Of a DNA stretch of 64,000 nucleotides, positions 23,981 through 32,970 are shown piece by piece. Origin of the DNA: an uncultured Muribaculaceae bacterium (GTDB taxonomy: Bacteria > Bacteroidota > Bacteroidia > Bacteroidales > Muribaculaceae); assembly GCA_910578395.1 (NCBI GenBank), contig CAJTPZ010000001.1:248001-312000 (forward strand), given 5' to 3'. The position numbers and the translations under genes are program-made. The notes below the pieces were generated by a model, which saw nothing but the letters and a program-made list of their open reading frames with translations, was not told the DNA's origin and did no database searches. Position 1 is the first letter of the stretch; the number at the start of each line of letters is the position of its first letter.

Positions 23981-24561
23981 CCCCGACCAACATGAAAACA
24001 CTCGTTTTTGACAACTACGATTCTTTCACCTACAACATAGTGCACGCTCTGCGCCAGCTCGGGACCAACCCTGACGTGCGACGCAACAATATGATCACAC
24101 TCGATGAGATCGGATCATACGATAAAATCATAATATCCCCCGGACCAGGCATACCCGAAGAAGCCGGATTACTCATGCCAATGCTTGAACGTTATACAGA
24201 TAAAAAGACGATACTTGGCATATGCCTCGGTCATCAGGCAATCGGACAGTACTTCGGAGCGTGTCTGCATAATCTGTCTGATGTACACCACGGCATCGCC
24301 ACACCTGCAATAATAACAGACCGCAATGACTATATATTCGACGGGCTTCCCGACGAAATTGAAGTCGGCCGGTATCACTCCTGGGTTGTCGACCGTGACG
24401 GATTTCCGTCTGACTGTCTTGAAATAACTGCCGTTGATGCCTCCGGCATGATCATGGCCATGCGCCACAAGTGGCTCGACATACATGGTGTACAGTTCCA
24501 CCCCGAGAGCGTACTCACCCCAATGGGAATAAAAATCATCGAAAACTGGATCAGACACTGA
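23977..24561 (+). CDS. trpG: Anthranilate synthase component II (glutamine amidotransferase)
   Basis: A class I glutamine amidotransferase with nucleophile loop GICLGHQAIG (Cys of ICLG), oxyanion-loop stretch ISPGPGIPEEAG, and the His-Glu pair in GVQFHPESVLT. It releases ammonia from glutamine for TrpE. The ATG at 23977 overlaps the trpE stop as ATGA and gives 194 residues. The second ATG at 23992 gives MKTLVFDNYDSFTYN, which matches the usual family N-terminus, so either start may be used. Confidence 0.96.
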   Translation: MTPTNMKTLVFDNYDSFTYNIVHALRQLGTNPDVRRNNMITLDEIGSYDKIIISPGPGIPEEAGLLMPMLERYTDKKTILGICLGHQAIGQYFGACLHNLSDVHHGIATPAIITDRNDYIFDGLPDEIEVGRYHSWVVDRDGFPSDCLEITAVDASGMIMAMRHKWLDIHGVQFHPESVLTPMGIKIIENWIRH

Positions 24562-24568
24562 TCATATT

Positions 24569-25564
24569 ATGAAAGACCTTCTCTACCACATGTTTGAGCA
24601 CGGTAATCTATCCCGTGCCGAAGCCCGCGACGTCATGCACAACATTGCCGATGGCCGCTACAACGATTGCCAACTGGCAGCCTTCATGACTGTTTTTCTC
24701 ATGCGCAGCATCACTACCGACGAACTCACCGGATTCCGCGACGCGATTCTCGACAGGCGACATCCCGTTGATTTGGACAATGTCGAAGCCATCGATATAG
24801 TCGGCACCGGCGGCGACGGCAAAAACACATTCAACATATCCACAGCCTCCTGCTTTGTCGTGGCAGGGGCAGGCCGCAAAGTCGTGAAACACGGCAATTA
24901 TGGGGCAAGTTCTGTCTCCGGCGCATCCAACGTGCTCGAGTATCATGGAGTGAAATTTACCTCCGACACCGACAAACTGGCACGCTCACTTGACAAGAGC
25001 GGTGTATGCTATCTCCACGCTCCTTTTTTCAGCCCCGCACTGAAGAGTGTCGCCACTGCGAGAAAATCGCTTGCCGTGCGCACATTCTTCAACATGCTCG
25101 GTCCATTGGTCAATCCCGTGCAACCAAGGCATCAGCTTCTTGGCGTCTATAGCCTTAAACTTATGCGTCTCTACAGCTATATAGCCCAGAACGAGGGTAT
25201 CGCATGCACCGTCGTCCACTCACTCGACGGATATGACGAGATTTCGCTCACAGCGCCGTTCAAGATCTCCGGATCTGCCGGAGAGCGCATATATACTCCT
25301 GATGACCTTGGTTGGAATACCGCGACCCAGAATGAACTACGGGGTGGCGAGACAATCGCCGACGCAGCCGCAATTTTCGACTCCGTGCTCGACGGCAAAG
25401 CTACACAGGCTCAAGAAAATTGCGTGATCGCCAACAGCGCATTCTCACTTATCACACTCGATCCTAAACTCTCGATCGAAGAAGCAAGCGACATTGCCTG
25501 CGAGTCAATACATTCAGGAGCAGCACGCAAAGTATTCAACAAATTCTGCGAAATCAACCGATGA
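24569..25564 (+). CDS. trpD: Anthranilate phosphoribosyltransferase
   Basis: It transfers phosphoribose from PRPP to anthranilate. The PRPP-binding GTGGDGKNTFNIST loop, KHGNYGASSVSGASNVLE and FFNMLGPLVNPVQPRHQLLGVY are all present in the expected order. The N-terminal helical domain AEARDVMHNIADGRYNDCQLAAFMT is typical. The protein has 331 residues and stands alone, not fused to trpG. It overlaps trpC by 4 nt (25561-25564). Confidence 0.97.
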   Translation: MKDLLYHMFEHGNLSRAEARDVMHNIADGRYNDCQLAAFMTVFLMRSITTDELTGFRDAILDRRHPVDLDNVEAIDIVGTGGDGKNTFNISTASCFVVAGAGRKVVKHGNYGASSVSGASNVLEYHGVKFTSDTDKLARSLDKSGVCYLHAPFFSPALKSVATARKSLAVRTFFNMLGPLVNPVQPRHQLLGVYSLKLMRLYSYIAQNEGIACTVVHSLDGYDEISLTAPFKISGSAGERIYTPDDLGWNTATQNELRGGETIADAAAIFDSVLDGKATQAQENCVIANSAFSLITLDPKLSIEEASDIACESIHSGAARKVFNKFCEINR

Positions 25565-26349
25565 ACGACATTCTAAGTAAAATGGCCCGGAACAGGCGCA
25601 ACGAGGTCATGGCTCTGTATCCCAATGATACTGTCTTGCAAAAAATGATTGCCGACTGTAATCAATTGCCTCCGACATTCTCTATGTCATCAAGTCTTCG
25701 CAATACTCCCGGAGGCATAATAGCGGAGTTCAAGCGCAGATCTCCATCAAAGGGTGATATATTTCCTATGGCTGATGCGGCCGAAGTAATACCCGCATAC
25801 GTGAACAATGGAGCAGCAGGCTGTTCGGTGCTCACCGATACCCGCTTTTTCGGCGGCTCGACTGTCGATTTGGCAATAGCACGCAAGCTATCGAACAATA
25901 TACCGCTTCTACGCAAGGATTTCATTGTCACACCGGCACAAATCTATGAGGCACGTCTGTTGGGCGCGAGCGCGATCCTGCTCATCGCGGCAATACTCAC
26001 AAGCGAAGAAATAACCCGATACAATAGTCTCGCGCACTCTCTCGGCATGGAGACTCTTGTAGAGATACACGATTTCATCGAGCTTGACAAGATCACGTTT
26101 ACACCCGACATGCTTGGAGTCAACAACCGCGATCTGTTTTCATTCCATACCGACATAACCCATTCGCTCGATCTTGCCTCACGGCTTCCGTCCGGAATTC
26201 TCCTCGTAGCAGAAAGTGGTATCAAGACACCCGACGATATGCTACGTCTACGCGATGCCGGATTCACAGGATTCCTTATCGGTGAAGCCTTTATGTCTAC
26301 ATACGATCCTGGTGCGACTCTAAAAAAATTCATACATGAAACAATCTGA
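25561..26349 (+). CDS. trpC: Indole-3-glycerol-phosphate synthase
   Basis: This TIM-barrel enzyme closes the indole ring. Motifs are IIAEFKRRSPSKGDI (catalytic Lys), GCSVLTDTRFFGGS, LLRKDFIVTPAQIYEARLLGASAILLI, MLGVNNRDLFSF and VAESGIKTPDDM. At 262 residues it is a single-domain TrpC, not fused to TrpF. The next gene, trpF, has an ATG inside its 3' end at 26336. Confidence 0.97.
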   Translation: MNDILSKMARNRRNEVMALYPNDTVLQKMIADCNQLPPTFSMSSSLRNTPGGIIAEFKRRSPSKGDIFPMADAAEVIPAYVNNGAAGCSVLTDTRFFGGSTVDLAIARKLSNNIPLLRKDFIVTPAQIYEARLLGASAILLIAAILTSEEITRYNSLAHSLGMETLVEIHDFIELDKITFTPDMLGVNNRDLFSFHTDITHSLDLASRLPSGILLVAESGIKTPDDMLRLRDAGFTGFLIGEAFMSTYDPGATLKKFIHETI

Positions 26350-27052
26350 ATACACATCCGCGCCACGTCATGCCGACATGATGATAAAAATATGCGGAAT
26401 GCGTGATCCTGACAACATAAACAGAGTATCATGCCTTACGCCTATGCTCATGGGGTTTATCTTTTATCAGCCCTCGCCACGCAATGCCTTAGGTCTTGAT
26501 CCGTTGGTCATAAAAAGTCTTCCTCCCTATGTGAGACCTGTCGGTGTATTTGTCAACGCCACAACAATGGAAATCATAGACACAACAACGCGCTACGGCA
26601 TCAATGTTGTGCAGCTTCACGGCGAGGAATCGCCGGAATTCTGTCGCGATCTGCGCCATAAGGGACTTGTTGTAATCAAAGCGATCAAGATACCCGTCGG
26701 AGCCGACCAGTCTTTTCTTACGCTTCATGAGCCATACCGCGGCAACGTGGAGATGTTGCTTTTCGACAATTCGGGTGACACTCCAGGCGGCAACGGACAT
26801 AAATTCGATTGGTCGATACTCGACAGCTATACTCTCGGCATTCCATACATGCTCAGCGGGGGCATAGGCTCTGACGACATAGAGACCATCAGGAAAGCAA
26901 TGCGGCCCGGACTTGCCGGCATCGATCTCAACAGCCGCTTTGAAGTTTCTCCGGGCAACAAAGATGTGACAAAAATTTCCAACTTTATTCTACAACTACG
27001 CAAACTCAACGAATATGAACCGATTGACCGACCTTTTTGGGAAAAAGCATAA
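26336..27052 (+). CDS. trpF: Phosphoribosylanthranilate isomerase
   Basis: TIM-barrel isomerase with IKICGMRDPDNIN at the start, GVFVNATTMEIIDTTTRYGINVVQLHGEESPEFC, LLFDNSGDTPGGNGHKFDWSIL and MLSGGIGSDDIETI. The catalytic Cys and Asp of the family are in KICGM and LLFDN. The upstream ATG at 26336 overlaps trpC by 14 nt; the ATG at 26378 gives MMIKICGM, closer to the usual N-terminus. Its 3' end overlaps trpA by 38 nt in a different frame. Confidence 0.95.
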   Translation: MKQSEYTSAPRHADMMIKICGMRDPDNINRVSCLTPMLMGFIFYQPSPRNALGLDPLVIKSLPPYVRPVGVFVNATTMEIIDTTTRYGINVVQLHGEESPEFCRDLRHKGLVVIKAIKIPVGADQSFLTLHEPYRGNVEMLLFDNSGDTPGGNGHKFDWSILDSYTLGIPYMLSGGIGSDDIETIRKAMRPGLAGIDLNSRFEVSPGNKDVTKISNFILQLRKLNEYEPIDRPFWEKA

Positions 27053-27794
27053 AGACATATTATCAGTTTTCTTCACTGCCGGATATCCCCAAGCAGATAG
27101 CACTGTTCCTGTCATCGAAGCTCTTGCCGCCCGTGGCGTCGACATGGTAGAGATCGGCATACCATTCTCCGACCCAATGGCCGACGGCCCTGTCATTCAG
27201 GCCAGCAACACACGCGCACTTTCCAATGGCATGACTCTTCACATTCTTCTAAACCAGATTAAAACAGCCCGTGAAAAAGTCAGCGACATGCCGTTTATAC
27301 TCATGGGATATCTAAATCCGATAATGTACTACGGTATCGATACATTCTTTCAGGATGCCAACAACTCCGGTGTCGACGGCCTGATAATACCCGATCTCCC
27401 ATTCGACGATTATCTGACCGATTTCAAACAACTGAGTGTAAAATATGACATACCTGTGATAATGCTTATAACCCCAGAGACCTCACCCGAGAGGATACGC
27501 CTGATTGACGAGCACTGCGACGGTTTCATATACATGGTCTCGGCAGCTTCTACCACCGGAACCCGCGAAATATACGACGAAAATCAACTTGACTATTTCC
27601 GCCGTATAAGCAACATGAACCTGCGGCATAACCGCCTCATCGGATTCGGCATATCGAATTCCATCACATTTGATCAGGCACAGAAACACGCCTCTGGCGC
27701 AATAATAGGCTCCCAATTTATCAGATGTCTTGACGAAGCCGAAGGCAATCCAACAAAAGCTGTCGACTTGCTGCTCTCGTCAATAGGGAAATAG
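27015..27794 (+). CDS. trpA: Tryptophan synthase, alpha chain
   Basis: It cleaves indole-3-glycerol phosphate to indole for TrpB. Motifs are FFTAGYPQ, GVDMVEIGIPFSDPMADGPVIQ (catalytic Glu in VEIG), ILMGYLNPIMYYG, GVDGLIIPDLPF (catalytic Asp) and YMVSAASTTGTR. The 259-residue length is standard. It starts inside the last 38 nt of trpF. It ends 5 nt before the convergent transporter gene, leaving no room for a terminator between the two. Confidence 0.98.
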   Translation: MNRLTDLFGKKHKDILSVFFTAGYPQADSTVPVIEALAARGVDMVEIGIPFSDPMADGPVIQASNTRALSNGMTLHILLNQIKTAREKVSDMPFILMGYLNPIMYYGIDTFFQDANNSGVDGLIIPDLPFDDYLTDFKQLSVKYDIPVIMLITPETSPERIRLIDEHCDGFIYMVSAASTTGTREIYDENQLDYFRRISNMNLRHNRLIGFGISNSITFDQAQKHASGAIIGSQFIRCLDEAEGNPTKAVDLLLSSIGK

Positions 27795-27799
27795 ATGCG

Positions 27800-28960
27800 C
27801 TACATTCGACGTGAAAATATCCAGGACAGGACTCCGCAGCCAAGCATTATGAATGCAGAGGTCTGCGACATGTCTCCGATTCCAGCAAGCGGAGACACGA
27901 GTCCTCCTGCTATAAAACCCGATGCCCCGACTATTGCCGATGACGCACCGATAGCCTTACGCCCGGCATTCATTGCAAGTGTGGTGACCGACGGAAATAT
28001 AAAGCCGCATCCTGTGATCGCAATCCATGTACACACCTCATAAAGCCAGAAAATCTCCGCAAAAAAAGCATTCAGAACAAGACCAGCCGATGCCACAGTA
28101 AGCATAACGGCACCGGTCAATGTAGCAGATTCAAGTGTCGGAAGTTTCAGAGCCGCAATGCTGCCTATCATCGTACCAAGTGCATTCACACCAAAAATTA
28201 CAGCAAATGCAATTTCACTGAACCCATATTTTTCCTGAACAATAAATGATGCCGACGAAATATAGCCGAACAAAAATGCCATTGCCAAAGCATACAGCAG
28301 GATATAACGGATGAAAAATCTGTTGCGCAACATTATGCCAAACTGCCCGAACAGACTCTTATAACTTCCCTTAAAACGATTTTCAAAAGACAGGGATTCT
28401 TTGAAGAACAATGTCATGACCAACAATACACCTCCTATTGAGAGCAGAGTCCAGAACACACCCTGCCAACCGTAGCATTCCGATACAACTCCGCCGATTA
28501 CAGGTGCTGTCACAGGAGCGACTCCATTAATCGCACCGATCAGGGTCATTGTCTTGGCCAGGTCACGCCCCGTATAGCAATCAGTCGCAACTGATCTCGA
28601 CAGCACAATGCACCCAGCGCCTCCGATACCCTGAAAAAAACGCAAAATATTGAACGTCTCAATTGTGTCACAGAATATAGCAGCAATTGTCGACAATGAA
28701 AACAACACAAGTGATGCTGCCATAACCGGACGACGCCCATAGCGGTCACTCACTGGGCCGAAAAACACCTGCCCGAGCGCAAGACCAAGCAAAGCTGTCG
28801 AGATTCCACTTTGAACAGCCGATGCCGATGCCCTGAAGATCTCCGACATGGCAGGAAGCGACGGCAGATACATGTCGGTTATAAATGGGCCAAAAGCCGA
28901 CATAAGACCCAAAAACAATATCAGGAAAGCAAAATAAGATACACTATATTCCTTTTTCAT
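27800..28960 (-). CDS. Bcr/CflA-type MFS drug efflux transporter
   Basis: A twelve-helix major facilitator protein. MFS motif A is GPVSDRYGRRPVM in the loop between helices 2 and 3, and FITDMYLPSLPAM in helix 1 is typical of the DHA1 Bcr/CflA subgroup, whose members export small molecules such as bicyclomycin, sulfonamides or cysteine. I chose the ATG at 28960 (MKKEYSVSYFAF, 386 aa) because the open frame up to 29026 adds a non-homologous tail. It lies downstream of tRNA-Cys on the same strand. The natural substrate is unknown. Confidence 0.9.
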   Translation of the reverse strand: MKKEYSVSYFAFLILFLGLMSAFGPFITDMYLPSLPAMSEIFRASASAVQSGISTALLGLALGQVFFGPVSDRYGRRPVMAASLVLFSLSTIAAIFCDTIETFNILRFFQGIGGAGCIVLSRSVATDCYTGRDLAKTMTLIGAINGVAPVTAPVIGGVVSECYGWQGVFWTLLSIGGVLLVMTLFFKESLSFENRFKGSYKSLFGQFGIMLRNRFFIRYILLYALAMAFLFGYISSASFIVQEKYGFSEIAFAVIFGVNALGTMIGSIAALKLPTLESATLTGAVMLTVASAGLVLNAFFAEIFWLYEVCTWIAITGCGFIFPSVTTLAMNAGRKAIGASSAIVGASGFIAGGLVSPLAGIGDMSQTSAFIMLGCGVLSWIFSRRM

Positions 28961-29050
28961 ATCGTCTCCACTTCGCATTTCAAACACATTCTTCCTGCAA
29001 ATAAGCATATAAAAAAGGCACACCACTTAAAAGGGAGTGCCATATCTTAG

Positions 29051-29121
29051 AGGTTCCTAGCAGATTCGAACTGCTGTAAACGGTTTTGCAGACCGGCGCC
29101 TAACCACTCGGCCAAGGAACC
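29051..29121 (-). tRNA. tRNA-Cys (anticodon GCA)
   Basis: On the minus strand a full cloverleaf can be drawn. The acceptor stem is GGTTCCT/AGGAACC, the D-arm is GCCGAGTGGTTAGGC, the anticodon stem CCGGT/ACCGT-like closes the loop CTGCAAA with anticodon GCA, and the T-arm is CAGCAGTTCGAATCTGCTA with the TTCGAAT core. CCA is not encoded. The MFS gene follows 90 nt downstream on the same strand. Confidence 0.95.
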
Positions 29122-29219
29122 ATACAATTTAACTACGAGCCTTGCGTCTGTTCCCGTAATTGCCCTGCAAAGGTAAAATCTTTATTCTATATTCCCAAAA
29201 CTTTTTCTAAAAATGTTTT

Positions 29220-29227
29220 TATTTTTG
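29220..29227 (+). promoter_or_regulatory. -7 promoter box (TATTTTTG) of the aldose epimerase gene
   Basis: An exact TAnnTTTG match. It puts the transcript start near 29233, downstream of an in-frame ATG at 29213, and so supports the ATG at 29261 as start. The -33 element is not clear (a T-rich tract lies at 29202-29206). Confidence 0.5.
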
Positions 29228-29260
29228 CATAATATTTCTGAATCATTCATCTTTAATCAA

Positions 29261-30409
29261 ATGAACAAAATCTACTCAGCCATCGCTGCAACATCCCTGA
29301 TGGCTCTTGCCGCCTGCAACTCAGCCGACAAGCAACAAAACATCACTCTCTCGGGTCTCGATCCTGAAAAATTTGTAACCGATGTCAACGGCAAAAAAAC
29401 CGGTCTATACACTCTGACAAATGAAAACGGCATGGAAGCCTGCATTACAAACTACGGCGGACGTATCGTTTCCATCATGGTACCGGACAACAAAGGCAAT
29501 ATGACCGACGTAGTCCTCGGTTTCGACAGCATATCAGACTACCTTCCCGAAAACAACAAAACAGACTTCGGTGCTGCAATAGGCCGCTATGCCAACCGCA
29601 TCAACCAAGGAAAAATTGTCATTGAAGGAGACACAATCCAACTTCCACAGAACAACTACGGACACTGCCTTCACGGCGGTCCCGACGGCTGGCAATACAG
29701 CATATATGACGTAGTAGAGGCAACCGACAATACCCTCAAACTCGCCATGACTTCTCCCGACGGAGACTCCAACTTCCCCGGAAACATCAACGTGGTTCTC
29801 ACCTATACACTGACTCCCGACAATGCGCTCGACATAAAGTATGAAGCTACCTCCGACGCTCCCTCGGTGATCAACATGACCAACCACTCATATTTCAACC
29901 TCAACGGTAACCCCAACGAGGAAATCTCCAACAACACCCTCACTCTCGCAGCCGCCAACTTCACTCCGGTCGACTCGACATTCATGACAACCGGTGAGAT
30001 ACTTCCGGTCGCAGGCACCCCCATGGATTTCACAGCCGGTCGCGTCGTTGGTGACGACATCGACAACTTCGACTTCGAACAGATCAAGAACGGCCTTGGC
30101 TACGACCACAACTGGGTGCTTGACAACCCCGGCAACGACAAGATTCCGGCAGCAACACTCTACTCACCCACAACAGGAATCGTACTTGAGGTGCTCACCG
30201 ATGAACCCGGAATTCAGGTATACACCGGCAACTTCCTTGACTCGACAGTCACAGGTAAAAAGGGAATCGTCTACAATCCCCGTAACGCAATCTGCCTCGA
30301 GACACAAAAATTCCCCGACACCCCCAACAAACCCCAGTGGCCCTCTGCCACCATCTCTCCCGAAAAGCCTTATTCAAGCCACACGGTATTTAGCTTTTCA
30401 ACAAAATAA
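29261..30409 (+). CDS. Aldose 1-epimerase (mutarotase), lipoprotein
   Basis: The galactose-mutarotase fold is clear: NYGGRIVSIMVPD, DVVLGFDSISDY, GAAIGRYANRI, the catalytic His in HCLHGG, the second His in NMTNHSYFNLNG and the catalytic Glu in AICLETQKFPD. The N-terminus is a lipoprotein signal with lipobox LAAC (Cys about residue 19), so the enzyme acts outside the cytoplasm, probably on galactose or glucose released from polysaccharide. From the ATG at 29261 it has 382 residues. It is a single-gene unit with its own promoter box and a strong terminator. Confidence 0.93.
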   Translation: MNKIYSAIAATSLMALAACNSADKQQNITLSGLDPEKFVTDVNGKKTGLYTLTNENGMEACITNYGGRIVSIMVPDNKGNMTDVVLGFDSISDYLPENNKTDFGAAIGRYANRINQGKIVIEGDTIQLPQNNYGHCLHGGPDGWQYSIYDVVEATDNTLKLAMTSPDGDSNFPGNINVVLTYTLTPDNALDIKYEATSDAPSVINMTNHSYFNLNGNPNEEISNNTLTLAAANFTPVDSTFMTTGEILPVAGTPMDFTAGRVVGDDIDNFDFEQIKNGLGYDHNWVLDNPGNDKIPAATLYSPTTGIVLEVLTDEPGIQVYTGNFLDSTVTGKKGIVYNPRNAICLETQKFPDTPNKPQWPSATISPEKPYSSHTVFSFSTK

Positions 30410-30445
30410 TAGAAATAACAATCTGTTAGATACATCACTATCTCA

Positions 30446-30489
30446 TGAGATCCGCCAAAAAAAAATGGCGGATCTCATTTTTATTTTGT
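30446..30489 (+). terminator. Rho-independent terminator after the aldose epimerase gene
   Basis: ATGAGATCCGCCA (30446-30458) pairs perfectly with TGGCGGATCTCAT (30467-30479) around an A8 loop, followed by TTTTTATTTTG. Confidence 0.92.
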
Positions 30490-30517
30490 CTTCACAATAC
30501 AATTACATTATCTTTAC
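30486..30517 (+). promoter_or_regulatory. Promoter of the sensor-like gene
   Basis: TTTG (30486-30489) and TATCTTTA (30510-30517, last base off consensus) are separated by 20 nt. The -33 element overlaps the T tract of the preceding terminator. The leader would be about 22 nt. Confidence 0.6.
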
Positions 30518-30544
30518 AACTCATTCAATCATCAACAAATTGAC

Positions 30545-32968
30545 ATGAGCCGATTCTCTCGATACAAAGCACTTAACAATATCTTTTTACTGCTTCTTAT
30601 TCTGTTTTTGCTACCTGTGCATCTTATGGCCGCAAATGGCAAAGACAGCACTGTGAACAACGACTCCACTGAGCTTAAACCACTGTTGGTAGTAATAAAC
30701 AGCTATAATGAGACAAAGCCATGGGTAGTCGATATTGAGCCTATCATAAAGGCAGCAAGTCATCACAAGGTCAAAGTCAGCCTTGAGCATCTTGAGAATA
30801 CACGTGTACGCAACGATTCTCTGTACAATATCATTGTAAATACCATCTTCCAAAAGTACAGTGAAGCGAAACCCGATTATGTCGTCATAATCGGAGGCCT
30901 TGCCATAACAATGGTCGAGCGCATACGACAGGAATGGGGAAAAGATATTCCTATGGTATATGTCGGTATAACCGACCGTGTGGGCCGACGAAGCGACTAC
31001 TACACCGACATCAAAAATTTTGTGGACTTTTCCACCTGGCAACCTGTAGACTCTGTTTTCAAGGACCTAAACCTGCTTTTTGTATCGCAGCCATATTTTC
31101 CGCAAAAAACAATTGACCTAATGGTCAAGTCAATGCCTAATATGAAAAAGATCATATTCTTAGGCGATGAAAAATGGGCCAACCGATATGTTGACCAACA
31201 GATAAAGACCTACTTAAAAGATAGATATCCATCTCTGAAATATGAGTGGAAATTATGTACAAGCGATCAGAATCTGGAGATAAATCAGTTTATATCACAA
31301 AATCAAGAATCCACAGGACTTCTTCTGAGCACATGGAGCTACGAACGACATGGTGTACTTGGTTTTCCTGTACTTGTCACTCAAGACTATACGACAATAG
31401 CGACCGCTCCGAATCCTGTTTTCACCTTGTCGCCAATGTACCTTCAGGTCGGAGCTGTAGGCGGACATTTCTATGACGAGGATATATTCAGCCAGAACGT
31501 ACGCAGCGCGATAGACCACATGCTTAGCGGCGACCGCCTTGACTCAATACCGAATATCAAAGTAGAGAAAGGCATCGACATAATCAACTACGACCGCTAC
31601 ATAGAGACAAATCACGCATTCGGGGAAATTCCTGACGGTGTAAAAATCATAAACGAACCTCCTTCGTTGTGGGACCGCTATCAATGGATAATCATAATTG
31701 TATCATTCATAATGTTCTCATCTCTTGTGATAATGCATATTATTACAAAAGACCAGCGCATGAAAGCCAATTTTTTCAAACAACTCGACAGCATCGTGCA
31801 AGGAATGCCTGTAGCTTTTCTGACAATCCATCTGAAACTTGATGAAAACAACAATATAGAATCATTTAAATTCGGCCAGACCAACCAGCGCTACCGCGAT
31901 ATACTGCGCGAAAACAACATGCACACAAGAGAAGGCGAACATTACCTTTCAATACACAAACAGCTGACTCAAAAAGTACAGGAGGCCATGACCAATAAAG
32001 ACAGTCACCCTGTAAATTATACTATTTATTTTCCTGCATCAGGGAAAACCTACAAATGGCTGTTCATGCGTGATCCCGGTCTTGAAAAGTGCTACGTATA
32101 TGCCGTTGATATCAGCGAACTGGCAGATTCAAAGCGAAATCTCGCACTGACAAAAGGACAGCTCGAAATCGCATTGTTGTCGGCCCGTCTCATACCATGG
32201 ACATGGGACATCACCAATAAACTCATTTCATTTGACCGTATACGCACAAATGACAAATCAAGTTCCGTGAATGATGCAACAATATCGCGTCGGGGACATA
32301 TAGACAACAAGCGTCTTGTAAAACTTATACATCCTGAAGACCGCATCAAGCTGGCAAATGCATTCAACGAACTCGCATGTGGCAAAAAGAACCGATGGGT
32401 AGGTTTCGTCCGAATTGCCGATAACACCTCGGAATCACCCGAATGTTATCACAATGCCAAAATCACAGCCCTTACCTCAGAAACCGACGAACAAGGTAAG
32501 GCTGTTGCAATCACAGGCTCAATCTTGATTGAAAATGATACTGATCAGATCCAGGACAGAAAGCCAACAGTTGATTTACCGGACGATAGGCAATCCAGTT
32601 CAGAATCATCTTCCAACAAAAACATTCTGATCATTGAACCCTACGACAGCAACTATATACTTTATAACGCCGTTCTATCAAATAATTATAATATTCATCG
32701 ATCCCGAAACATCGACGAGACAAACGACATAATTTCATCGGTTACTCCAGGTCTTGTGATAATCAACATCGATGCAGATGAATCCGATGTGATCAACATC
32801 GAACAGACCGTACAGAGCATTGATCCGGATATACCGATTGTAGCAATAGCCTCTCAGGCCACGACGCTTCGTGCATTCAAAGACATCATAAAGAAAAGAT
32901 TTGTCTCAAGACTTACTCTTCCGATCATTCCTCGCAATCTTATTCACGAGATTTCACGGTTCATATAA
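30545..32968 (+). CDS. Membrane sensor-like protein: periplasmic binding domain, PAS domains, degenerate receiver, no kinase
   Basis: The 807 residues read as follows. There is a signal or anchor helix (13-30). A periplasmic domain like the ABC-type uncharacterised substrate-binding proteins follows (about 44-350, LLVVINSYNETKPWV, DYVVIIGGLAITMVE, MKKIIFLGDEKW). Next come a transmembrane helix (about 381-400) and two PAS-like cytosolic segments (about 405-527 and 535-665, the second with IPWTWDI and LIHPEDR). A Ser-rich linker leads to a CheY-like domain (about 692-807). Hybrid sensors normally carry HisKA and HATPase domains between PAS and receiver; none is present. In the receiver the acidic pair is EP (698-699), the phospho-Asp position is Asn (741) and the Lys of the KP motif is Leu (792), so it should not be phosphorylated. 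It faces the solute-binding gene with a 2 nt gap. Confidence 0.8.
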   Translation: MSRFSRYKALNNIFLLLLILFLLPVHLMAANGKDSTVNNDSTELKPLLVVINSYNETKPWVVDIEPIIKAASHHKVKVSLEHLENTRVRNDSLYNIIVNTIFQKYSEAKPDYVVIIGGLAITMVERIRQEWGKDIPMVYVGITDRVGRRSDYYTDIKNFVDFSTWQPVDSVFKDLNLLFVSQPYFPQKTIDLMVKSMPNMKKIIFLGDEKWANRYVDQQIKTYLKDRYPSLKYEWKLCTSDQNLEINQFISQNQESTGLLLSTWSYERHGVLGFPVLVTQDYTTIATAPNPVFTLSPMYLQVGAVGGHFYDEDIFSQNVRSAIDHMLSGDRLDSIPNIKVEKGIDIINYDRYIETNHAFGEIPDGVKIINEPPSLWDRYQWIIIIVSFIMFSSLVIMHIITKDQRMKANFFKQLDSIVQGMPVAFLTIHLKLDENNNIESFKFGQTNQRYRDILRENNMHTREGEHYLSIHKQLTQKVQEAMTNKDSHPVNYTIYFPASGKTYKWLFMRDPGLEKCYVYAVDISELADSKRNLALTKGQLEIALLSARLIPWTWDITNKLISFDRIRTNDKSSSVNDATISRRGHIDNKRLVKLIHPEDRIKLANAFNELACGKKNRWVGFVRIADNTSESPECYHNAKITALTSETDEQGKAVAITGSILIENDTDQIQDRKPTVDLPDDRQSSSESSSNKNILIIEPYDSNYILYNAVLSNNYNIHRSRNIDETNDIISSVTPGLVIINIDADESDVINIEQTVQSIDPDIPIVAIASQATTLRAFKDIIKKRFVSRLTLPIIPRNLIHEISRFI

Positions 32969-32970
32969 TA

